This document shows, piece by piece, positions 23,148 to 30,944 of a DNA stretch of 34,299 bases (position 1 is its first letter; each line of letters opens with the position of its first letter). The position numbers were made by a program, and so were the translations under genes. Source of the DNA: Clostridiales bacterium. GTDB lineage: Bacteria; Bacillota; Clostridia; Christensenellales; CAG-138. The notes beneath the pieces are model-generated. The model had not been told where the DNA came from. It saw only the letters and a program-made list of their open reading frames with translations, and made no database searches. The stretch spans positions 1 to 34,299 of the forward strand of contig SVGX01000018.1 in the NCBI GenBank assembly GCA_015056105.1, written 5' to 3'.

Positions 23148-24473
23148 TTAATCGTCCTCGTCCTCTTCTTCATGCCGGATGGCGGTAACAAGGATCTCGA
23201 TCACGCGCTTCGGGTCGCTCGAAAGCACTTCCACCGTGAAGATATCCTCATAGGTAAAGGTATCGCCGCTTTGCGGAATGTCGCCGAACTGCTCGATCAC
23301 AAAGCCGCTGACGGTGGTGGATTCCGCTTCGATCTCTTCAAGGTCGAAAAGATCCTCCAGCTCTTCAAGCTCTGCGCGGCAGTTGATGCGCCATGCGTTT
23401 TCGCCCGCGGGGAAGATATCCTGTTCAATTTCCTCTTCGTCGTCAAACTCGCCGACGATCTGTACAAGAAGATCGCTCATGGTCACGATACCGTGGGTGC
23501 CGCCGTATTCATCGAGCACAACGGCAAAGTTGTTGCGCTGCTGTTTCATGTTGCGGAACAGGGTGTCCGCCTTCATGCTTTCCGGCACGAAAAATACCGT
23601 CCTGACGGCTTCCTTCATCACGTTTTCGCGGGAAAGGTCGTCAAGGCGAAAATAGATCTTGGAATTGAGGATGCCCACCACGTTGTCGATGCTCTCATCG
23701 CAGATGGGGTAGAAGGAATGGGCGTCGCTGCGGATGGTATCGGCCCATTCTTCATCCGTTTCGTCTTTCCAGAGGAAGGTGACCTCCGTGCGGTGGGTGG
23801 CGATCTCGCCCACGGTAAGATCGTCAAACTCAAACACGTTCTGGATCATCTCGCCCTCTTCGGTATCGATAAGGCCCTTTTCGCTGGAACTGTCCACCAT
23901 CATGCGGATCTCCTCTTCGGAACCCTCGTCATCCTCTTCCGCCGGGTCGATGCCGAAAAGGCGCAGAAGGGCGTTGGTGGAAGCGGTAAGAAGGGATACG
24001 ATAGGGGAGAATACCCGGGCGATGAAGCTGATGAGCCCCGACAGGGCAAGGCTCAGCTGCTCCGCTTTTTTCATGGCAAGGCGCTTTGGCACAAGCTCGC
24101 CGAGCACAAGGGTAAAATAGGAAAGGATGAGCGTAATGACCACGACCGCAACGGAATGTACCGTATGCGCCGGGATCTTCACGCCAAGGCTCACCACCCA
24201 GTCGGAAAGAAGGGTGGCGAAATTATCCGCCGCAAAGGCGCTGGCAAGAAAGCCGGAAAGGGTGATGGCCACCTGAATGGTGGCGAGGAAGCGGGCGGGC
24301 TCATCGGTGAGCTTCAGCAGGCGGCGGGCGCGCCTGTCGCCGTCTTCGGCCATCTTTTCAAGCTTTGCACCGTTGAAGGAAAGCACGGCGATCTCCGCGC
24401 AGGCGAACACCGCGTTAAGTGCGATAAGGATCAGCTGCAGCAAAAGCTGCGAGAATATGTTTGTGTCACCCAT
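23148..24473 (-). CDS. CNNM/CorC (HlyC) family membrane protein with CBS domains
   Basis: A 441-residue protein. Residues about 5-190 form the CNNM/DUF21 membrane domain (PF01595), with NAVFACAEIAVLSFNGAKLE (19-38) and LVLGELVPKRLAMKKAEQLS. Residues about 205-335 are a CBS pair (VGEIATHRTEVTFL, NNFAVVLDEYGGTHGIVTM). Residues about 345-430 are the CorC_HlyC domain (SGFVIEQFGDIPQSGDTF). From family knowledge it exports or regulates Mg or other divalent cations; the older name hemolysin is misleading. Start ATG 24473 has AGGAG 13 nt upstream. A strong promoter lies some 310 bp before it, so it carries a long leader. The C-terminus is acidic (HEEEDEDD). Confidence 0.9.
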   Translation of the reverse strand: MGDTNIFSQLLLQLILIALNAVFACAEIAVLSFNGAKLEKMAEDGDRRARRLLKLTDEPARFLATIQVAITLSGFLASAFAADNFATLLSDWVVSLGVKIPAHTVHSVAVVVITLILSYFTLVLGELVPKRLAMKKAEQLSLALSGLISFIARVFSPIVSLLTASTNALLRLFGIDPAEEDDEGSEEEIRMMVDSSSEKGLIDTEEGEMIQNVFEFDDLTVGEIATHRTEVTFLWKDETDEEWADTIRSDAHSFYPICDESIDNVVGILNSKIYFRLDDLSRENVMKEAVRTVFFVPESMKADTLFRNMKQQRNNFAVVLDEYGGTHGIVTMSDLLVQIVGEFDDEEEIEQDIFPAGENAWRINCRAELEELEDLFDLEEIEAESTTVSGFVIEQFGDIPQSGDTFTYEDIFTVEVLSSDPKRVIEILVTAIRHEEEDEDD

Positions 24474-24778
24474 GGTGGCAAATAAACTCCTGTTCTGAAA
24501 TGATATTCTTTAGGTGATACTGTTTTTTCGGGAAAACACCGCCGTCGGTGCGGAGGCGGGAGAACGGGTCTTTCACCCCATCAGCAGCGCAGCCGCGCTT
24601 TCAGGAAGTGCCGCCGCATAAAAAACGCAAAAAAAGCATAACCTGCTGCCAAGCTTCGGGCGCAAGTTACACTTTGTATCGCTGCATATACGGAAGGCGT
24701 AGGGCAGTTGGCCTGATCGCTACTGTCGCCGTCATCCATGGAATGTGCATGCTCCTTTTCTGAAATCGTAATTGATCG
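24474..24778 (-). ncRNA. about 300-nt transcribed leader of the CNNM/CorC gene, possibly regulatory
   Basis: The promoter at 24785-24813 puts the 5' end of the message near 24778, leaving about 300 nt before the start codon. The leader includes AAAAGGAGCATG with short open frames, a TACAAAGTGTA palindrome, and a T7-GCG-T6 stretch (near 24617-24632 on the minus strand) that resembles a pausing or termination point. I could not match it to the M-box, yybP-ykoY or NiCo riboswitch consensus. Confidence 0.35.
24581..24739 (-). CDS. possible 52-residue leader ORF
   Basis: ATG 24739 lies 12 nt after AAGGAG and opens a frame starting MDDGDSSDQANCP with one short hydrophobic stretch (GYAFFAFFM) and a basic end. 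A second, 27-codon frame (ATG at 24748) overlaps it. Coding is doubtful; either may act as a leader peptide or simply reflect conserved RNA. Confidence 0.2.
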   Translation of the reverse strand: MDDGDSSDQANCPTPSVYAAIQSVTCARSLAAGYAFFAFFMRRHFLKARLRC

Positions 24779-24784
24779 TGTGCA

Positions 24785-24813
24785 ATCATACCGCAAAAAC
24801 GGAGGAATGTCAA
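24785..24813 (-). promoter_or_regulatory. strong sigma-A promoter of the CNNM/CorC gene
   Basis: On the minus strand TTGACA, 17-bp spacer, TATGAT: a perfect -35 and one mismatch in the -10. Confidence 0.75.
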
Positions 24814-24882
24814 GAGGGGGGGGTGGGGGATGGTACCGGTTGGCGGCAGGAAAGCCGAAAGGGGAGCGTCCGCCGTTGCTTT

Positions 24883-25016
24883 TACAACCCCTCCGGTTTC
24901 ACTTCGTTCCGCCACCTTCCCTTACATCGGGGAGGCTTTTGATGCGGTGGGTTTGCGCTCCTCTCCTGGCTCCCCCTTTGGGGGAGCTGTCAGCGAAGCT
25001 GACTGAGAGGGCTTTG
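24883..25016. repeat. composite repeat block containing the second 49-bp element
   Basis: It starts with the same TACAACCCCTCCG unit as 22844 in the same orientation and ends with the 49-bp element (24968-25016) in the opposite orientation to copy 1. The rest of 24814-25085 shows no gene. Confidence 0.7.
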
Positions 25017-25085
25017 ATGTGCTTATCGGTCTCGCATACGCTCGGACGCGGCTCCGACTCCCTTCATCTGAATTTCTGAATTTCC

Positions 25086-25123
25086 AAATAAAAACACCAC
25101 CCTAATGGGTGGTGTTTTTATTT
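25086..25123 (-). terminator. terminator after tRNA-Thr
   Basis: AAATAAAAACACCACCC, loop, GGGTGGTGTTTTTATTT: a perfect 17-bp stem with a T-rich tail on the minus strand, touching the tRNA CCA end. Confidence 0.85.
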
Positions 25124-25199
25124 GGAGCTGGTGATGGGAGTCGGACCCATGAACCTCGTCATTACCAATGACGCGCTCTACCAACTGAGCTACACCAGC
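25123..25199 (-). tRNA. tRNA-Thr (GGT anticodon)
   Basis: Read on the minus strand it folds as a standard tRNA: acceptor GCTGGTG / CACCAGC, D-arm with AGCTCAGTTGGTAGAGC, anticodon loop TTGGTAA giving GGT (25166-25164), T-arm with GGTCCGACTCC, discriminator T and an encoded CCA. It is the only tRNA I find in the window. It lies 86 bp beyond the acetyltransferase stop. Confidence 0.95.
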
Positions 25200-25285
25200 A
25201 ATTTGATCCGCACACACGGAACGAATAGTATTATACCCAATGCTGCGGATAAATGCAAGCGGTTTTTTCTTCTTTTTTTCAGAAA

Positions 25286-25753
25286 TTATTCCTTTTTTCC
25301 GGCTGTGCCGTGGTGTTCGCCGCAGGCGCTCCACCAGATCACCGCATCCCGGGGGATGGTATAGAACGTCTTTCCTTCTTCCGGGCTGGGATCTTCCGCC
25401 TGTTTGAGGCCGAATTTTTCGATCAGCCCGGCGGTAGCGCTGCCGGCGACGGTCTCAATGTTTTGAAAGGGCATCTCCTGCGCCTTGAAAAGCATGATGC
25501 GAAGCAGCAGCTCATCATATACCGTGCCCCGATATTTCGGCGTGGTCAGCAGCTTATCGAAGCGGACGGCATTGCGCGGCGCAACGGGATAGATACGCCC
25601 CGCGCCGATGGGTTCGCCCGCATCGGTTTTTACATAAAGATGTACCGCATATTCGTCGATGGCTTCCGCTTCCGCGCGTTCGCCCGCCGCTGCCCGGATG
25701 GCGCCGATGGGTGCAAATTCCGCCGTGCCGATAAACCATTCCGTCATAAACAT
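25286..25753 (-). CDS. GNAT-family N-acetyltransferase
   Basis: A 155-residue protein resembling the YjcF/ElaA-like GNAT group (PF00583/PF13673). EYAVHLYVKTDAGEPIGAGRIYPV (about residues 34-57) fits the central beta-strands, LLTTPKYRGTVYDELLLRIML (68-88) carries the acetyl-CoA pyrophosphate loop in degenerate form (KYRGTVYDEL in place of R/QxxGxG/A), and AGLIEKFGLKQ (108-118) fits the C-terminal part with the usual F-G-x turn. The acceptor is unknown. ATG 25753 follows GGAGG; a second in-frame ATG at 25747 is also possible. It is the last gene of the udk operon, 18 nt after the AI-2E permease stop. Confidence 0.78.
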   Translation of the reverse strand: MFMTEWFIGTAEFAPIGAIRAAAGERAEAEAIDEYAVHLYVKTDAGEPIGAGRIYPVAPRNAVRFDKLLTTPKYRGTVYDELLLRIMLFKAQEMPFQNIETVAGSATAGLIEKFGLKQAEDPSPEEGKTFYTIPRDAVIWWSACGEHHGTAGKKE

Positions 25754-25771
25754 AAAGCTTTCCTCCGGTTG

Positions 25772-27166
25772 TTATTTCTGCTGCGCAAGGCGCTCGATCT
25801 CCTCTTCCGTGGGGGGCGTTTCACGCATGCCCGCGGCAAAACGCTTTTCTTCCACCCGGCGGTTCACCCATTCGCTTACAAGTGTGTAAAGCACCGCCAT
25901 CACCGGTACGCAGAGCACCACACCCACAAAGCCGAAGAGCCCGCTGCCGAGGACCACGGCGATCATCACCCAAATGCCGGAAAGGCCCACGGCGTTGCCC
26001 ACCACGCGGGGGTAAAACACGTTGGCTTCCACCTGCTGTACCGCAAGTTCCAGCACGATGAACCAGATGGCCCTTGTGGGATCAATCACAAAGATGATGA
26101 GCGCGCCGAAGATGGTGCCCACCCAGGGGCCGATGATCGGCACGATCTGCGTAACGCCGATCACCGTGCTGATCAGCAGCGCATAGGGGAATTTGAAGAT
26201 GCTCATGGCGATGAAGCAAAGAACGCCGAGAATGGTGCATTCGATGATCATGCCGTAGAAATAGTTGTGAAGCGCCTCGCTGGTCTCCGCACTTACTTCA
26301 AGGATGCGGGAAGCGCGGCGGCGGCTGAAAATGGCAACCACCACTTTCTTTGTCTGGAAGATCAGCTTTTCCTTGTTGAACAGCGCATAGATGCTGATGA
26401 CCGCCGCAAACACCACATCAAGAAGGATGCCCGCAAGATTCAGCGTGAATTTTGCCGCGCCGGAAGCGACGCTGCTCAGAATGGTATCGAATTCGCCCAG
26501 CACCGTTTCCGCAAGGCCCTGGATCTTCTCTTCCACAGCGGGATCAAACCGCAGGTGTTCCCAAAGGTCGCCGGCCCATGCGGCGAGAGAAGCGAAATAG
26601 CCTTCCATGCCGTTGACAAGGGTCATCAGGCTATCGACGAGCCGGGGGACGATCAGCAGCAGGAATGCGGCGATGATCCCGAGGATGAACAGCGTGCCAA
26701 GGGCCATGCACACGCCCCGCTTAAAGGAGCATGCCTTCCATTTTTTGAACACCCGGTTTTCAAGGAAACGCAGGGGGAAATTGATGATATAGGCAAACAC
26801 GATACCCACGAACACGGGCGTCAGCACGGAAAAGAAGGCGTTTACCGACTTCATGACCGCGGTGTGGTTTTCGATGATCTCATATAAGATGACGCCGAGC
26901 GCCACAACCAGCAGCGGCACCCGCGCGCTGCGCCATACCCGCTGCTTTTCCCGCTTCTGGAATTCCTCATGGTAGCGGATGGTGCGCTCCGTTTCCTCCG
27001 CCCGGCGCTGTGCCGCTTCGGATTTGGGCGCATCCTCCCGGGGAAACTCTTCTTCCGCGGTATCGTGAATGAAGGCCGCCTGCGCTTCCTGTATCAGGTC
27101 CTGCGCCGCGGGAGCTTCCGGTGCGTTTTCTTTTTTTCGTTTGATGATATCGCCGAATTCTTTCAT
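25772..27166 (-). CDS. AI-2E family transporter (YdiK/PerM-like permease)
   Basis: A 464-residue membrane protein (PF01594). A charged cytosolic N-terminus of about 95 residues precedes about eight helices. Family segments are VFVGIVFAYIINFPLRFLEN, a long soluble loop between helices 3 and 4, and VTQIVPIIGPWVGTIFGALI with the conserved P-x-x-G-P. Members have been proposed to export autoinducer-2 or act as Na/H antiporters, so the substrate is open. ATG 27166 is chosen because the upstream extension runs into the uridine kinase gene; AGAGGAT lies nine bases before. It begins 7 nt after the kinase stop, so they share a message. Confidence 0.88.
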   Translation of the reverse strand: MKEFGDIIKRKKENAPEAPAAQDLIQEAQAAFIHDTAEEEFPREDAPKSEAAQRRAEETERTIRYHEEFQKREKQRVWRSARVPLLVVALGVILYEIIENHTAVMKSVNAFFSVLTPVFVGIVFAYIINFPLRFLENRVFKKWKACSFKRGVCMALGTLFILGIIAAFLLLIVPRLVDSLMTLVNGMEGYFASLAAWAGDLWEHLRFDPAVEEKIQGLAETVLGEFDTILSSVASGAAKFTLNLAGILLDVVFAAVISIYALFNKEKLIFQTKKVVVAIFSRRRASRILEVSAETSEALHNYFYGMIIECTILGVLCFIAMSIFKFPYALLISTVIGVTQIVPIIGPWVGTIFGALIIFVIDPTRAIWFIVLELAVQQVEANVFYPRVVGNAVGLSGIWVMIAVVLGSGLFGFVGVVLCVPVMAVLYTLVSEWVNRRVEEKRFAAGMRETPPTEEEIERLAQQK

Positions 27167-27173
27167 ATGCGTG

Positions 27174-27803
27174 TTATCCTCTGCGTTCAAAGGCTTCCGC
27201 AAGCAGCTTTGCGGAAATGTAGGCGCTGACGGCATCGATGGCACGGCGGTTCTTGCCGCCGCGCATCACGGCAAAATCCGCTTCCTTGATATAGTTGGCA
27301 ATGTATGCTTCATACATGGGCTTCACGGTGGTAAGATACTGCTGTGTGATGCTTTCGATGGAACGGCCCCGCTTTTTCATATCCCGTTTGATGCGGCGGA
27401 GCAGGCACACATCCGTATCCACATGCATATAGACCTTAAGGCTCATCTCTTCCGCAATGCGGGGATCGTGGAAAATGTGGATGCCCTCAAGGATCAGCAC
27501 ATCCGGCGGGTCGATCAGCTCCTCCGTATCGGCCCGGCGGTGGTTGGCGTAATCATAGCCCTTGCGGGTGATGGCTTTGCCGGAAGCAAGGGTGTGGATA
27601 TCCGCCAAAAGCTCATCATAGTTGAACACATTGGGCTCATCATAGTTGATATTTGCCCGCTCTTCAAAAGGAAGATGGCCGTGGTCCTTATAATAGCAAT
27701 CCTGCCCGATGATAACGGTCTCCGCCGTCAGCTGTTCTTTGATCTCCCGTGCAAAGGTGCTTTTTCCGCTGCCGCTTGCGCCGCAAATGCCGATGATGAT
27801 CAT
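27174..27803 (-). CDS. udk: uridine kinase
   Basis: A 209-residue P-loop kinase of the uridine/cytidine kinase family (PF00485), phosphorylating uridine or cytidine to the monophosphate for salvage. Walker A GASGSGKST (residues 8-16), QDCYYKDHGHLPFEERANIN (about 39-58, with the catalytic Asp and substrate loop), DEPNVFNYDELL, ILEGIHIFHDPRI and the lid segment RRIKRDMKKRGRSIESI are all present. ATG 27803 follows GGAGG by six bases and gives the normal N-terminus; upstream in-frame codons are outside the family. It is the first gene of an operon with the AI-2E permease and acetyltransferase. Confidence 0.92.
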   Translation of the reverse strand: MIIIGICGASGSGKSTFAREIKEQLTAETVIIGQDCYYKDHGHLPFEERANINYDEPNVFNYDELLADIHTLASGKAITRKGYDYANHRRADTEELIDPPDVLILEGIHIFHDPRIAEEMSLKVYMHVDTDVCLLRRIKRDMKKRGRSIESITQQYLTTVKPMYEAYIANYIKEADFAVMRGGKNRRAIDAVSAYISAKLLAEAFERRG

Positions 27804-27849
27804 GCGCTGCCTCCGAAATGCTTGCAATAGGGTATGCCTTTTCCTATTT

Positions 27850-27879
27850 ATTATACCCATCCACCGGCCCTCTGCGCAA
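27850..27879 (-). promoter_or_regulatory. promoter of the udk operon
   Basis: On the minus strand TTGCGC, 18-bp spacer, TATAAT, about 45 bp before the start codon. Confidence 0.6.
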
Positions 27880-28124
27880 GGGTACAAGCTGCGGCAGGGA
27901 GCAACTTTCACCCTTCGTTTGCAATCTTTTCGGCCGGTGGGGCGGCAGGGGAAAGGCCAAAGCTGCATTGATATGCATGCGCATATTGCGTATAAACTGC
28001 GCGGAAAGCTTGTGCAAAAGCGGGAAGGGGAATGCGGAGGAGCGGGGAGAAATGCCAAAAACAAGGCTTTTCCGGGCGCCTTTGCCGCGAAAAAAGAAAT
28101 TTGCGAAAAAGTGAATAAAAATGC

Positions 28125-28153
28125 TTGACAAAAGAAGAGAAAAGGGGTACCAT
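28125..28153 (+). promoter_or_regulatory. sigma-A promoter of argG
   Basis: TTGACA, 17-bp spacer, TACCAT. The -10 overlaps the start of a candidate arginine operator. Confidence 0.65.
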
Positions 28154-28189
28154 GCATAAAGATAAAACCGAGCACGAAATTTTATGCAT
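28151..28189 (+). promoter_or_regulatory. candidate ArgR operator at the argG promoter
   Basis: ATGCATAAA (28152-28160) and its inverted copy TTTATGCAT (28181-28189), with a further CATAAAG just downstream, recall ARG-box half-sites (TGAATA/TGCATA-A-rich). The position over the -10 and start site suits repression by arginine; this is inference. Confidence 0.4.
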
Positions 28190-28207
28190 ACATAAAGGAG
28201 TTTTGTT

Positions 28208-29437
28208 ATGGCGAAGAAGCAGGTTAAAAAAGTTGTGTTGGCGTATTCCGGCGGTCTTGATACTTCCGTTATCATCCCCTGGCTCAAGGAAAACTACGAC
28301 AACTGCGAAGTCATCGCGGTATCCGGCGATGTCGGTCAGGCCGACGAGCTCGAAGGTCTTGAAGAAAAAGCCATCAAGACCGGCGCTTCCAAGCTCTATG
28401 TGGAAGACCTGAAGGAAGAGTTCGTTACCGATTTCATTTATCCTGCCATCAAGGCCGGTGCTGCCTACGAAAAGGAATACCTCCTTGGCACCGCGCTTGC
28501 CCGTCCCGCCATCGCAAAGCGCCTTGTTGAGATCGCCAAGGCCGAAGGCGCAGATGCCATCTGCCACGGCTGCACCGGTAAGGGCAACGACCAGGTCCGC
28601 TTTGAGCTGACCATCAAGGCTTTCGCCCCCGAAATGACCATTATCGCCCCCTGGCGTGAATGGGAATTCAAGTCCCGTGAAGATGAGATCGCCTATGCGG
28701 AAGAGCACAACATCCCGCTGAAGATCAACCGCGAGACCAACTATTCCAAGGATAAGAACCTCTGGCATCTTTCCCATGAGGGTCTTGACCTTGAAGATCC
28801 CGCCAACCAGCCCACCTACGAAAAGAAGGGCTTCCTTGAGATGTCCGTCTCCCCGAAGCAGGCGCCGGATCAGTCCGAATATGTGACCATCAGCTTCGAA
28901 AAGGGCATCCCGGTCGCCATCAACGGCGAAAAGGTCGGCCCCGTTGAAATGGTCGATACTCTCAACAAGCTGGGCGGCAAGCATGGCATCGGCCTCCTCG
29001 ACATGGTGGAGAACCGTCTTGTGGGCATGAAGTCCCGCGGCGTGTATGAGACCCCCGGCGGCGCCATCCTCTTCAAGGCCCATGAGCTCCTTGAGCAGAT
29101 CTGCCTTGACAGGGACACCCTCCATTACAAGACCATCGTGGCGGAACAGTTTGCCGAGCTCACCTACTTCGGCAAGTGGTTCACCCCCCTGCATGAAGCC
29201 ATCCGCGCTTTCGTGGATAAGACCCAGGAATATGTGACCGGCGATGTGAAGCTTGAGCTCTACAAGGGCAACATGATCCCTGCCGGTGTTACCTCTCCCT
29301 ACTCCCAGTACTATGAAGAGCTTGCCACCTTCGGTGAGGATGCGGTTTACGATCAGGCACAGTCCAAGGGCTTCATCGACCTCTTCGGCCTTTCCATCAA
29401 GATGAATGCGCTTGCAAAGCAGGGCAAAATCAAATAA
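28208..29437 (+). CDS. argG: argininosuccinate synthase
   Basis: A 409-residue cytosolic enzyme joining citrulline and aspartate with ATP in arginine synthesis. The N-terminal PP-loop AYSGGLDTS (residues 12-20), [15 protein letters not shown] (about 118-132), APWREWEF and SPKQAPD are family hallmarks, and length is normal. Start ATG 28208 has AAAGGAG upstream. It is followed after 82 bp by argH, with a short hairpin (29462-29487) between them that may reduce or process the message. Codon use is strongly biased, as for an abundant enzyme. Confidence 0.97.
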   Translation: MAKKQVKKVVLAYSGGLDTSVIIPWLKENYDNCEVIAVSGDVGQADELEGLEEKAIKTGASKLYVEDLKEEFVTDFIYPAIKAGAAYEKEYLLGTALARPAIAKRLVEIAKAEGADAICHGCTGKGNDQVRFELTIKAFAPEMTIIAPWREWEFKSREDEIAYAEEHNIPLKINRETNYSKDKNLWHLSHEGLDLEDPANQPTYEKKGFLEMSVSPKQAPDQSEYVTISFEKGIPVAINGEKVGPVEMVDTLNKLGGKHGIGLLDMVENRLVGMKSRGVYETPGGAILFKAHELLEQICLDRDTLHYKTIVAEQFAELTYFGKWFTPLHEAIRAFVDKTQEYVTGDVKLELYKGNMIPAGVTSPYSQYYEELATFGEDAVYDQAQSKGFIDLFGLSIKMNALAKQGKIK

Positions 29438-29461
29438 AATATTATAACAGAAAACCCAATC

Positions 29462-29487
29462 TCAGCCGGGGATCTTTCCCCGGCTGA
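29462..29487 (+). terminator. intercistronic hairpin between argG and argH
   Basis: TCAGCCGGGGA, loop TCTT, TCCCCGGCTGA: an 11-bp stem followed only by ATTTAC, so a weak terminator or mRNA processing/stability element rather than a full stop. Confidence 0.5.
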
Positions 29488-29519
29488 ATTTACTTGTGTA
29501 ATAAAAAGGAGAACGCACC

Positions 29520-30899
29520 ATGAAAGAAACCATGTGGGCAGGTCGTTTCCAGAAGCAGCTGGATTCGGAAGTGAACGATTTTAATTCCTCCATTTCTTTT
29601 GATGCAAGAATGTATAAGCAGGATATCGCCGGCTCCCTTGCCCATGTGGCGATGCTCGCCAAGGCAAAGATCCTGACCGATGCGGAATGTGCCATGATCA
29701 GCGAGGCTCTCGGCGGCATTCTGCAGGATATCGAATCCGGCGCGCTGCCCTTCGACCCCGTGGCGGAGGATATCCACATGTTTGTGGAAGCGGAGCTCAC
29801 CGCCCGCATCGGCGATGTGGGCAAAAAGCTGCACACCGCAAGAAGCCGCAACGATCAGGTGGCCATCGACACCCGCCTTTACCTGATGGAAGCGGCGGAT
29901 ACCATCATTGCCGAAACGGAGACGCTGCTTGAGACCGTGCTCAAACAGGCGGAGCAGTATGCGGATACCATCATGCCCGGCTATACCCATCTGCAGCGCG
30001 CGCAGCCCGTGACCTTCGGCTACCACCTGATGGCCTATGCCAACATGTTTGAGCGCGACCTGCGCCGCCTCCGCTTCTGCCGCGAAAGCGCCGCCGTGTC
30101 GCCCCTTGGCAGCTGCGCGCTTGCCGGCACCACCTACCCCACGGATCGTTTTATGACTGCGGCGGCCCTCCATTGCAGCGGCCCCTGCGAAAACGCCATG
30201 GATGGCGTCAGCGACCGGGATTTCGTCATCGAGCTTGCGGCGGCCATCGCCATGCTGATGATGCACCTTTCCCGCTTTTCCGAAGAGATCATCCTCTGGT
30301 GCAGCTGGGAATTCCGCTTTATCGAGCTGGATGATGCCTATTCCACCGGCTCTTCCATCATGCCCCAGAAGAAGAATCCGGATATTCCGGAGCTTGTGCG
30401 CGGCAAGACCGGCCGCGCCTACGGCAACCTCGTTACCCTTCTCACCGTCATGAAGGGCCTGCCCCTTGCCTACAACAAGGATATGCAGGAAGATAAGGAA
30501 GCCATCTTCGACAGCATCGATACCGTGCTGCAGTGCCTGCACATCTTTACCCCCATGCTCAGCACCATGCGCGTCCGGGCGGAGAATATGCGTGCCGCCG
30601 CGGCAAACGGCTTTATCAACGCCACGGACTGTGCGGACTATCTTGTGGGCAAGGGCCTGCCTTTCCGCGCGGCATATAAGGTAACGGGTTCCCTTGTGGC
30701 CCGCTGCATTGGGGACGGTAAGACCCTTGAAACGCTGCCCCTTGCGGTGTACAGGGAATACTCTCCCCTCTTTGAGGAGGATGTGTTCGCCGCCATCGAT
30801 ATGGCTGCCTGCGTTGAAAAGCGCACCAGCTTCGGTGCCACCAGCCCCGTGAAGGTGCGCGAGCAGATCGCCCTGATGAAGGCAAGGCTTGGCAAATAA
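29520..30899 (+). CDS. argH: argininosuccinate lyase
   Basis: A 459-residue member of the fumarase/aspartase superfamily that splits argininosuccinate into arginine and fumarate. MWAGRFQKQLD at residues 5-15, the HTARSRNDQVAID segment (about 107-119), PGYTHLQRAQPV (about 154-165, active-site His) and the signature GSSIMPQKKNPDIPELVRGK (about 279-298, with the catalytic Ser loop) are all intact. ATG 29520 follows AAAGGAG. It completes the last two steps of arginine synthesis with argG. A perfect bidirectional terminator follows. Confidence 0.97.
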   Translation: MKETMWAGRFQKQLDSEVNDFNSSISFDARMYKQDIAGSLAHVAMLAKAKILTDAECAMISEALGGILQDIESGALPFDPVAEDIHMFVEAELTARIGDVGKKLHTARSRNDQVAIDTRLYLMEAADTIIAETETLLETVLKQAEQYADTIMPGYTHLQRAQPVTFGYHLMAYANMFERDLRRLRFCRESAAVSPLGSCALAGTTYPTDRFMTAAALHCSGPCENAMDGVSDRDFVIELAAAIAMLMMHLSRFSEEIILWCSWEFRFIELDDAYSTGSSIMPQKKNPDIPELVRGKTGRAYGNLVTLLTVMKGLPLAYNKDMQEDKEAIFDSIDTVLQCLHIFTPMLSTMRVRAENMRAAAANGFINATDCADYLVGKGLPFRAAYKVTGSLVARCIGDGKTLETLPLAVYREYSPLFEEDVFAAIDMAACVEKRTSFGATSPVKVREQIALMKARLGK

Positions 30900-30912
30900 A
30901 CAACAGCAAAGT

Positions 30913-30941
30913 AAAAAGGCTTTCTGCAGAAAGCCTTTTTT
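30913..30941. terminator. bidirectional terminator after argH
   Basis: AAAAAGGCTTTCTG directly abuts CAGAAAGCCTTTTT, a perfect 14-bp palindrome with A/T tails, placed between the convergent argH and LysR-type genes. Confidence 0.88.
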
Positions 30942-30944
30942 CGT

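Larger units (their letters stand above)
27804..28207. other. divergent regulatory gap between udk and argG
   Basis: About 400 bp with no credible gene. It holds the udk promoter on the minus strand, the argG promoter and its inverted repeat on the plus strand; nothing else recognisable was found in 27880-28120. Confidence 0.5.

Noticed and set aside
23145-24485. 446-codon open frame exactly opposite the CNNM/CorC gene
   Set aside because: Same-length mirror of a gene with CNNM, CBS and CorC motifs; no independent signal.
24474-24778. M-box, yybP-ykoY or NiCo riboswitch before the CNNM/CorC gene
   Set aside because: The key conserved segments of these classes, as far as I recall them, are not present; kept only as an unassigned leader.
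22843-25017. CRISPR array
   Set aside because: Repeats are few, differ in orientation and are not regularly spaced.
25253-26887. 544-codon open frame opposite the acetyltransferase and AI-2E permease genes
   Set aside because: Antisense shadow spanning two real genes; composition (H, D, R rich) and lack of motifs argue against coding.
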